From NCBI GenBank assembly GCA_001872165.1, contig MNXK01000236.1, positions 1-6,975 on the forward strand: a DNA stretch of 6,975 nucleotides, in the 5' to 3' direction. The position numbers and the translations under genes are program-made. The stretch comes from Anaerolineae bacterium CG2_30_58_95 (GTDB lineage Bacteria > Chloroflexota > Anaerolineae > Anaerolineales > Villigracilaceae). Under the pieces are notes generated by a model that saw only the letters and a program-made list of their open reading frames with translations, had not been told where the DNA came from and made no database searches. Positions 1 to 4,817 of the stretch are shown here, piece after piece (positions within the stretch are counted from its first letter, which is position 1; each line of letters starts with the position of its first letter).

Positions 1-7
1 TATATCA

Positions 8-1294
8 TCACGTCCCCTGGCTTTCAAGGATTTGACGCACGGCGCGGGCTGTATCGGCGCGGAGAACAGTTTGTTGTGCGCTCGATTTCAGGTCTTTGAT
101 CGTCACCTTTCCAGCAGCGGCCTCATCCGGCCCGATGACCGTGACCAGGCGCATCCCCATCCGATCCGCGTACTTGAACTGCTTCGGCAGTTTGGCTGGC
201 CCGGGGTAACAGACCACGTTCAAGCCGCCGGCGCGCAGCTCAGAGGCCAGCCTCAGGGATTCGCCGAAAAGCTCCTGGCTAAAGACCGTGACCAAAACCT
301 CGGCCGGATTAACTTTCAATTCTTTTGGCAGCAGGCCGTATTTTTCCAACATCAGGGTGAAAACCACGTCGCCCATGGCGTAGCCGACCGCCGGCAGCCG
401 GTCGCCGCCCACGTCGGCCAGCAGCCTATCGTACCGGCCGCCGCCCAGGATGGCGCGCTTGATGTCCCCGCCCACCTCCCAGGCCTCGAAGACGGTGCCG
501 GTATAATAGGTAAAACCGCGCACAACGCCGGCGTCGAAGCGGACGTAATCGCTCAAGCCGAGGCTGCCAATCGCCTCGAAAAAGCGGGGCAGTTCAGCCG
601 AGGTTTTCCACAGATCTTTATCCGCCAACATCGCCTCGACTTTCGACAATTGCTGATCGGAGAGGCCAAGCTCACGCGCATTGGCGCGCCAGGCCTCGGC
701 TGACAGCTTGTCACGCCGGTCAATCCAGGCTGAGACAGCCGCGCGACTCTCTTGCGGCACCTCGAAGGCGTTCAATTGCGCATCCAGCAGGCGGCGGTCG
801 CTGACCATGATTAGTGCTTCTTTGGGGGTCAGGCCAACCGTCTTGAAGAGCGTCGCCAGGACAGCCACATTTTCGGCATCCGATTCGGGTGAATTTGGCC
901 CCAGCAGGTCCACGTTCCACTGGAAAAACTCGCGCGTGCGTCCCTTCTGAGGGCGCTCGTAACGCCAGAACGGGCCAAACGACCACCAGCGAAGCGGAAA
1001 AACCAGCTCGTTCTGCTTCTGCGCTACCATGCGCGCCAGGCTGGGAGTCAGCTCGGGGCGCAGGGTGATCATTTTGCCGCCCCGGTCCTCGAATACGTAG
1101 GATTGCTCTCTGACTATCTCTTCGCTCGATTTGGCGGCGTACAGCTCGAGGCTCTCCAGGAACGGCGCCTCCCATTCCTGGTAACCGAAAGATTCCGAAA
1201 CCTGGCGCAAGAGGTCATACAGCCAGGTGCGGATGGTCATCTGCTCGGGGTAGAAGTCACGCGTGCCTTTGACAGGTTGAATAATGTTTTTCAT
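8..1294 (-). CDS. hisS: Histidyl-tRNA synthetase (class II aaRS)
   Basis: Cytoplasmic enzyme that charges tRNA-His with histidine using ATP. The 428-residue product has the usual length for bacterial HisRS. Visible family marks are the N-terminal PVKGTRDFYP (residues 7-16), class II motif 2 around FWRYE (109-113) followed by the GRTREFFQWNVDLLG segment (118-132), the histidine-specific loop VVRGFTYYTGTVFE (257-270) with the catalytic Arg at 259, and the motif 3 start GGGRYDR (284-290). The C-terminal part from about residue 330 fits the anticodon-binding domain. The histidine loop reads RG-FT-YYTG where most HisRS have RG-LD-YYTG, and the REFFQWN stretch resembles archaeal-type HisRS more than the E. 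coli form. The ATG at 1294 is preceded by a weak GAAGAG. It follows the PIN toxin gene by 42 bp on the same strand, so read-through from that unit is possible. The family call is secure; HisZ is unlikely because the anticodon-binding domain is present. Confidence 0.96.
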   Translation of the reverse strand: MKNIIQPVKGTRDFYPEQMTIRTWLYDLLRQVSESFGYQEWEAPFLESLELYAAKSSEEIVREQSYVFEDRGGKMITLRPELTPSLARMVAQKQNELVFPLRWWSFGPFWRYERPQKGRTREFFQWNVDLLGPNSPESDAENVAVLATLFKTVGLTPKEALIMVSDRRLLDAQLNAFEVPQESRAAVSAWIDRRDKLSAEAWRANARELGLSDQQLSKVEAMLADKDLWKTSAELPRFFEAIGSLGLSDYVRFDAGVVRGFTYYTGTVFEAWEVGGDIKRAILGGGRYDRLLADVGGDRLPAVGYAMGDVVFTLMLEKYGLLPKELKVNPAEVLVTVFSQELFGESLRLASELRAGGLNVVCYPGPAKLPKQFKYADRMGMRLVTVIGPDEAAAGKVTIKDLKSSAQQTVLRADTARAVRQILESQGT

Positions 1295-1336
1295 AAATTC
1301 TCTTCACTCATCATCACTGCCCACATCCGGACAATG

Positions 1337-1840
1337 CTATACCGTAGAATCTGCCCCCTCACCTGCCACCACAAGTGCGGATTGGTAAACAGACTCTCCC
1401 AAATAGAATCCGGCAGTTTTGCGCAGAGCGTCAAGATGAGGCTGCAACTTCTCAATCACCCTCTTCGCTTTGGCTTCCAAAAGAACCCCAACAACACCTA
1501 CAACGTGCAAACCGAAGCATTGGGCTGCGTGGCGGCCTTCTTTCTCGTCCAGCAGAACAATGTCAGCGCCAACTTCCAAAGCCAGGGCAATGCTTTCGGC
1601 TTCGCCTCTATCGAGGTCGCGGCGTAATGCTGCGACCAAAGTTTGATTTTGGACGCGGTGACGTTGTATCCAATCGGCATTTGCAACTTCATCACAGCCT
1701 GGCCAACGCCTGCCCCAGGCATTCAACTCATCCCATACCCCCGAAGCGATATGCAATTCGCCGTATAAGCGTCGCAAGACCTCAAATTGCCCAATAGCAG
1801 CCAGGTTCGTCAACGGGGATGTATCGCTGACGACGATCAT
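1337..1840 (-). CDS. PIN-domain toxin, DUF3368 type
   Basis: Probable toxin ribonuclease of a type II toxin-antitoxin pair. The 167-residue protein opens with the PIN signature IVVSDTSPL, giving Asp6. Other acidic residues expected in the metal site are Glu38 (VWDELNA), Glu80 (DRGEAESIALA) and Asp98 (VLLDEKEGR). The GEAESIALALEVGADIVLLDE stretch and the later LLEAKAKRVI segment are typical of the DUF3368 branch of PIN proteins. All four putative catalytic acids are present and the length is full, so it looks intact. Its ATG overlaps the stop of the upstream antitoxin gene (ATGA), which implies translational coupling; a purine-rich GGGGCGG lies just upstream. Cellular target is unknown: PIN toxins cut various RNAs and the sequence does not say which. 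The family call is strong; activity is inferred. Confidence 0.88.
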   Translation of the reverse strand: MIVVSDTSPLTNLAAIGQFEVLRRLYGELHIASGVWDELNAWGRRWPGCDEVANADWIQRHRVQNQTLVAALRRDLDRGEAESIALALEVGADIVLLDEKEGRHAAQCFGLHVVGVVGVLLEAKAKRVIEKLQPHLDALRKTAGFYLGESVYQSALVVAGEGADSTV

Positions 1841-2094
1841 AGCCGCCCCATCGCGTGCAGTGTCGCTACATCCTCGCTCAAATCAGCCTCGTCGTAATGC
1901 GGCGCAATCTGGCGGGAGGCCAGCAACTGGCGAAATTCCCATAGCGATATTCCCGCTAACTCACGCGCCTTGCCCACCGACAACCGCCCTTGCACGTACA
2001 AGTACACCGCCAATTCCATCTTCAAATCGGCCAGCGTGAGGCGTGCCGAGTCCAAAATATCCTGGGATACTTCCAATGTCTGGATAGCGCTCAT
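1837..2094 (-). CDS. UPF0175 family antitoxin
   Basis: Small 85-residue protein that probably binds and neutralises the PIN toxin encoded directly downstream and may repress its own promoter. The segment ELAVYLYVQGRLSVGKARE (residues 27-45), followed by LAGISLWEFRQLLASRQI (46-63), matches the UPF0175 pattern: a helix, then a helix-turn-helix-like GKAxELAGxSxWEF core. The acidic tail DEADLSEDVATL (68-79) is also typical. It is the first gene of a two-gene unit, with a 4-bp overlap to the toxin. The start ATG at 2094 has AGGAG about 10 nt upstream, slightly long but usable. UPF0175 next to DUF3368 is a well-known pairing, so each call supports the other. No direct sign of the DNA operator was found. 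Confidence 0.87.
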   Translation of the reverse strand: MSAIQTLEVSQDILDSARLTLADLKMELAVYLYVQGRLSVGKARELAGISLWEFRQLLASRQIAPHYDEADLSEDVATLHAMGRL

Positions 2095-2104
2095 TTTTTA
2101 TTAT

Positions 2105-2109
2105 CTCCT
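2105..2109 (-). promoter_or_regulatory. Ribosome binding site of the antitoxin gene
   Basis: AGGAG on the minus strand, 10 nt before the ATG at 2094, separated by an A/T-rich spacer. It supports the chosen start. A TAAAAT hexamer further upstream (2130-2135) could be a -10 box, but no good -35 box is seen at the right distance, so no promoter is called. Confidence 0.55.
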
Positions 2110-2166
2110 ATCTCACATTAACCAACCCTATTTTACCACCCCAACGGTACGGGCGAAGATAAATTC

Positions 2167-2182
2167 CTGTCTCCCTGTCTCC
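2167..2182. repeat. Doubled octamer in the Rieske-antitoxin gap
   Basis: Two exact head-to-tail copies of CTGTCTCC (plus strand). The gap 2095-2219 also holds a small perfect hairpin at 2194-2207 (GTCTT, loop ACCA, AAGAC) with no T-run on either side, so it is not called a terminator. Nothing else was seen in this gap. Confidence 0.5.
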
Positions 2183-2219
2183 AGCCGGGAACGGTCTTAC
2201 CAAAGACTTCAAACTGTTT

Positions 2220-2570
2220 TCATTGGCCTCGCGGAATCCCAATCTCGATCATCCCCTCCCGCACACGCACTGGATACGCAGGAATGTCCACGACCGCCGG
2301 CAAGCCCATCGTCTTGCCGGTGCGGATGTCGAAACGCGCCCCGTGCCGCGGACAAATAACTTCATCACCTTCCAAATCCCCGTCGCCGAGGGGACCGTTA
2401 TCGTGCGAGCACAGGTCGGCAATGGCATACAGACTCCCGGCAACGTTGAAAATGACAATGGACTTATCTTCGATCGTCACGAACAACCTCCCGCCAGCCG
2501 GTAACTCACTGGCAGGGGCAATTTCAACAAATTCCACTTTCGCCGGGTCAAGCTGGGTGTAATCGAACAT
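2220..2570 (-). CDS. Rieske-type [2Fe-2S] ferredoxin
   Basis: Small soluble 116-residue protein carrying one Rieske [2Fe-2S] cluster. The two cluster loops are plain: CSHDNGPLGDG with Cys54 and His56, and CPRHGARFD with Cys73 and His76. The fold elements around them (FNVAGSLYAIADLCSH and the terminal GMIEIGIP strand) match NirD/ferredoxin-like Rieske proteins, as does the length. No signal peptide or membrane segment is visible, so it should be cytoplasmic. It lies 28 bp behind sufU as the last gene of the suf run, so it may be a client or an electron carrier for cluster assembly; alternatively it serves an unrelated oxygenase or reductase. The site before its ATG is poor (GGATAGGCCT), suggesting coupling to sufU translation. 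Domain call secure, role inferred. Confidence 0.93.
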   Translation of the reverse strand: MFDYTQLDPAKVEFVEIAPASELPAGGRLFVTIEDKSIVIFNVAGSLYAIADLCSHDNGPLGDGDLEGDEVICPRHGARFDIRTGKTMGLPAVVDIPAYPVRVREGMIEIGIPRGQ

Positions 2571-2601
2571 AGGCCTATCCGACTATCAAACTACAGGACT
2601 A
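2570..2601 (-). repeat. Four TAG-headed octamers between sufU and Rieske gene
   Basis: Read on the minus strand, the sufU stop and the gap form four consecutive 8-nt units that all begin with TAG: TAGTCCTG, TAGTTTGA, TAGTCGGA, TAGGCCTA. The last A is the A of the Rieske ATG. The other five positions vary, so this is a degenerate array at best and might be chance. Confidence 0.35.
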
Positions 2602-2994
2602 CTCGACCAACTCATCATTCGCCTCACCCAAGCCATACGCACCAGCCTTGAGCACCTTCAGCGAAAGCAGCGCGCACTTCAAGCGCACCGGGCCAAGTTC
2701 GATACCGAGCAAATCAAGCACATCCTGCTTTGTCAGGGCTTTGACCTCGTCCAGTGTTTTGCCGACGACGGATTCCATCAGCAGGTCCGCCGAGGCCTGT
2801 GAGATGGCGCAGCCGTGACCGTCAAAGGCGGCGGCGCTGACGCGGTTATCCCCGTCCAGGCGCAGGGTAACCGCAATGTGATCGCCGCACAGCGGATTAT
2901 CGTCCTCGAAGGCGATGTCGTGCGGGTCGAGCCTGCCCCGGTAATGCGGTGTTTTGTAACGATCAATGATGACTTCGCGATACAGGTCGTCCAT
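2599..2994 (-). CDS. sufU: SufU/IscU-type Fe-S assembly protein (short form)
   Basis: Partner of SufS that takes over sulfur or serves as scaffold for Fe-S clusters in the cytoplasm. The 131-residue protein begins MDDLYREVIIDRYKTPHYRG and has the three family cysteines: Cys36 with Asp38 in NPLCGD, Cys62 in GHGCAIS, and Cys107 in RLKCALLSLK. These match the zinc/active-site ligands known in SufU. The RLKCA motif, rather than IscU's HCS, and the place behind sufS point to SufU. The distance from Cys62 to Cys107 is only 45 residues, as in IscU, so the extra 18-21-residue insertion of Bacillus-type SufU is absent. The start at 2994 is chosen because AGGAG lies 5 nt upstream; an ATG five codons earlier lies within the neighbouring palindromic repeat. 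Family call secure, SufU versus scaffold role open. Confidence 0.92.
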   Translation of the reverse strand: MDDLYREVIIDRYKTPHYRGRLDPHDIAFEDDNPLCGDHIAVTLRLDGDNRVSAAAFDGHGCAISQASADLLMESVVGKTLDEVKALTKQDVLDLLGIELGPVRLKCALLSLKVLKAGAYGLGEANDELVE

Positions 2995-2999
2995 GTTTG

Positions 3000-3004
3000 C
3001 TCCT
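3000..3004 (-). promoter_or_regulatory. Ribosome binding site of sufU
   Basis: AGGAG with a 5-nt spacer before the ATG at 2994. Its first base is the outermost base of the palindromic repeat, so the repeat abuts the translation signal exactly. This site decides the start against the upstream in-frame ATG at 3009. Confidence 0.75.
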
Positions 3005-3146
3005 GTCATTGCGAGGGCGTCCTTTGCCCGCCTGCCCTAGCGACCTAGGCCAGGGACGCAATCTCCTCCTTGACGCGAGGGGATTGCTTCGCCCCTGCGC
3101 CGACCCTTCGCTTCGCTCAAGGCAGGCTTCGTGGCTCGCAATGACA
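3004..3146. repeat. Nested palindromic intergenic element
   Basis: A 143-bp element bounded by perfect 12-bp inverted ends, TGTCATTGCGAG (3004-3015) and CTCGCAATGACA (3135-3146). Two further inverted pairs sit inside: GCCTGCC (3030-3036) with GGCAGGC (3121-3127), and GCAATCTCC (3058-3066) with GGGGATTGC (3079-3087), the last with one G-T pair. It occupies nearly all of the space between the sufS stop (3148-3150) and the sufU ribosome site. The ends and the AGCGAAGCGAAG-like inner part (minus strand) resemble dispersed palindromic repeats I recall from Chloroflexota and related genomes. It has no ORF of its own. In the operon mRNA it would fold into a long branched stem. No clear target duplication was seen. 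Confidence 0.8.
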
Positions 3147-3147
3147 C

Positions 3148-4374
3148 TCAGCCAAATATCTTCTTCACGCCATAAATTGCTTCAACTAACTTATCCACTT
3201 CCGCCCGGGTGTTATAGAGATAAAAACTGGCGCGCGTGGTAGCCGGCAGGCCGAACTTTTCATGTAATGGCTGGGCGCAGTGATGACCAGCGCGCACGGC
3301 AACGCCGTAGTGATCCAGAATTTGGGCAACATCATGCGGGTGGACTCCCTCGAGAACAAATGCAGCCACCCCACCCTTCTTACCAGCGGAAGGGCCCAAG
3401 ACGCGCACGCCGGGGATTTCTTCCAATCTTTCCAGCGCGTAAGCGATGATTTCCTGCTCGTGAGCTGCCACCGCCTCCATCCCGACCCCAGTCAGGTATG
3501 CCACCGCCGCGCCGAAACCGACCGCCTCGGCAATGGCAGGCGTCCCGGCCTCGAACTTATGCGGGATTGCGTTGGGAGTGAAGGATTCCAGGTGGACAGC
3601 CTTGATCATGTCGCCGCCGCCCATGAAAGGAGGCATGGCTTCGAGCAAGGAGGACTTGCCATACAACGCGCCGATGCCGGTCGGACCGAGCATCTTGTGC
3701 GCCGAAAAAGCCAGGAAATCCGCATCCAGGGACTGCACGTCCACCGGGAGGTGCGGGACAGATTGGGCGCCGTCCACAACTGTGATTGCACCCGCAGCGT
3801 GGGCGAGTCGGATGATCTCGGCGGCTGGGGTGATCGTCCCCAGCACGTTGGACATGTGCGTAAAGGCGACCAGCTTTGGGTTCTGCTTGAGCAGCTTGCG
3901 ATAAATGTCCAGGTCGAGCAGGCCGTCGCCGGTCACCGGGATGAATGCCAGCTTCGCGCCGCGCTCCGCCGCCAACATCTGCCAGGGTACAAGATTGGAG
4001 TGGTGCTCCATCTCGGTCAATATCATGACATCCCCAGATTTCAAGTTGGCGCGCCCCCAGGTGTAAGCCACCAGGTTGATTGACTCGCTGGCGTTACGCG
4101 TAAAGATGATCTGCTTCACCGCTGGCGCGTGGATGAACTTCGCCACATGCTCGCGGCCTCTTTCATACAGGGCTGTGGCTTCTTCCGCCAGAATGTGGAT
4201 GCCGCGATGGATATTGGCGTTCGAGTGGCGGTAAAAGTCGTTCATTGCCTCGATAACCGCGACGGGTTTTTGTGCGGTGGCCGTGGAGTCCAGGTAAACG
4301 AGCGGAACGCCTGGGCGCACATCTCGGCTCAGAATGGGGAAATCTTGGCGGATGCGGGCAACGTCGAGGGTCAT
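3148..4374 (-). CDS. sufS: SufS-type cysteine desulfurase (PLP enzyme)
   Basis: Removes sulfur from L-cysteine, leaving alanine and an enzyme persulfide that feeds the SUF scaffold. With the start MTLDVARIRQDFP the protein has 408 residues, normal for SufS. Visible active-site parts are EMEHHSN (122-128, the PLP-stacking His), VVDGAQS (199-205) with Asp201, the Schiff-base Lys227 in SAHKMLGPTGIG, and the catalytic loop RAGHHCAQPLH with Cys366. The RxGHHC form marks the class II (SufS/CsdA) group rather than IscS. The open frame runs 28 codons further upstream, but that part overlaps the preceding gene and does not look like SufS. The chosen ATG lies 2 nt after the previous stop, so translation is probably coupled; no good ribosome site stands close to it. 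The sufU-type gene follows after the palindromic element. Confidence 0.97.
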   Translation of the reverse strand: MTLDVARIRQDFPILSRDVRPGVPLVYLDSTATAQKPVAVIEAMNDFYRHSNANIHRGIHILAEEATALYERGREHVAKFIHAPAVKQIIFTRNASESINLVAYTWGRANLKSGDVMILTEMEHHSNLVPWQMLAAERGAKLAFIPVTGDGLLDLDIYRKLLKQNPKLVAFTHMSNVLGTITPAAEIIRLAHAAGAITVVDGAQSVPHLPVDVQSLDADFLAFSAHKMLGPTGIGALYGKSSLLEAMPPFMGGGDMIKAVHLESFTPNAIPHKFEAGTPAIAEAVGFGAAVAYLTGVGMEAVAAHEQEIIAYALERLEEIPGVRVLGPSAGKKGGVAAFVLEGVHPHDVAQILDHYGVAVRAGHHCAQPLHEKFGLPATTRASFYLYNTRAEVDKLVEAIYGVKKIFG

Positions 4375-4376
4375 AT

Positions 4377-4673
4377 CTAAAATTCTGGGAGTTCCTTTTT
4401 TCCCAACTTCTTTTGAGTCCCAGAAGGGCGGATATGCTCGGAATTCGGCGGGTACCACAGGATGCGGTCGGGCACCATCCAGCCATCCGTCAGGTAGACA
4501 TTATTGCGAAATTGCACCGCGACCATTTTGTTGTCCACCTGGACGACGATGCCACGCATCCAACCGCGAACGCGGTCACCATTCTTCTCGTGGTCACAGA
4601 AGACTTCAACCGCATCACCGACCTCGAAAGCATATTCGGTAATGGGCGAACGCATGAACGAAAACTGTGTCAT
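4377..4673 (-). CDS. Unknown 98-residue protein, possible SH3/Tudor-like barrel
   Basis: I do not recognise a named family. The product starts MTQFSFMRSPITEYAFEVGD and has no signal peptide or membrane helix. Residues 16-82 alternate short hydrophobic strands with turns: FEVGDAVEVF, then GWMRGIVVQVDNKMVAVQF, then WMVPDRILWYPP. This GDxVEV...W..G.V..V...V.V.F pattern recalls small SH3-like barrels such as Tudor, Agenet or KOW domains; that is a guess from pattern alone. The tail (SGTQKKLGKKELPEF) is lysine-rich. A single Cys26 is present, so a cluster site is unlikely. The start at 4673 is chosen for a strong GGGGAGG 4 nt upstream; a longer in-frame form from 4763 would begin upstream of the predicted transcription start. 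It ends 2 nt before sufS, which makes co-expression with sufS very likely. Confidence 0.8.
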   Translation of the reverse strand: MTQFSFMRSPITEYAFEVGDAVEVFCDHEKNGDRVRGWMRGIVVQVDNKMVAVQFRNNVYLTDGWMVPDRILWYPPNSEHIRPSGTQKKLGKKELPEF

Positions 4674-4677
4674 AGAG

Positions 4678-4684
4678 CCTCCCC
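4678..4684 (-). promoter_or_regulatory. Ribosome binding site of the 98-residue gene
   Basis: GGGGAGG on the minus strand, 4 nt before the ATG at 4673. It is the strongest ribosome site in the window and fixes the start of this gene. Confidence 0.75.
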
Positions 4685-4690
4685 GAAGCG

Positions 4691-4720
4691 ACGTGTTTCC
4701 CCCAGGAAAAACCTTCACGT
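4691..4720 (-). other. Hairpin in the leader of the 98-residue gene
   Basis: On the minus strand ACGTG pairs with CACGT at the outside and TTTCC with GGAAA inside, with a TGGG loop and a one-sided 6-nt bulge (AAGGTT). It lies between the predicted transcription start and the ribosome site. There is no following T-run, so it is not a terminator. It may be a weak leader structure or chance. Confidence 0.4.
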
Positions 4721-4752
4721 GCGCCTCTGTAAAAAGAATAATTCCTCTGTCT

Positions 4753-4781
4753 ATTGTAGGCACAACTTCAGTTTATTGCAA
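4753..4781 (-). promoter_or_regulatory. Candidate internal sigma-70-type promoter
   Basis: On the minus strand TTGCAA (4781-4776, 4 of 6 to the -35 consensus) is followed after exactly 17 nt by TACAAT (4758-4753, 5 of 6 to the -10 consensus). The start of transcription would fall near 4746, giving a leader of about 73 nt before the ATG at 4673. It lies in the 144-bp sufD-to-unknown-gene gap, the longest gap inside the suf run apart from the palindrome-filled one. It could let the unknown gene, sufS and sufU be transcribed apart from sufBD. Confidence 0.5.
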
Positions 4782-4817
4782 GCCGCAAAAGCGACTGAAA
4801 TGGCGATGCCGGCCGCA

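Noticed and set aside
32..703. Open frame of 223 codons on the plus strand
   Set aside because: Antisense to hisS, rich in Gln/His/Arg as mirror frames are, with no family motif.
2194..2207. Rho-independent terminator of the suf operon
   Set aside because: The stem is only 5 bp and is not followed by a T-run on either strand.
3004..3146. Insertion sequence or small RNA gene
   Set aside because: No transposase frame and no promoter; the inverted ends and length fit a non-coding palindromic repeat better.
3280..4083. Long open frame of 267 codons on the plus strand
   Set aside because: It lies antisense within sufS, has no recognisable domain or ribosome site, and its composition is that of a mirror frame of a GC-rich gene.
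4375..4458. 28-codon upstream extension of SufS
   Set aside because: It overlaps the end of the 98-residue gene and is unlike SufS; the ATG at 4374 gives the normal SufS N-terminus.
4674..4763. 30-codon upstream extension of the 98-residue protein
   Set aside because: It would start upstream of the predicted transcription start and has no ribosome site, while the inner ATG has GGGGAGG.
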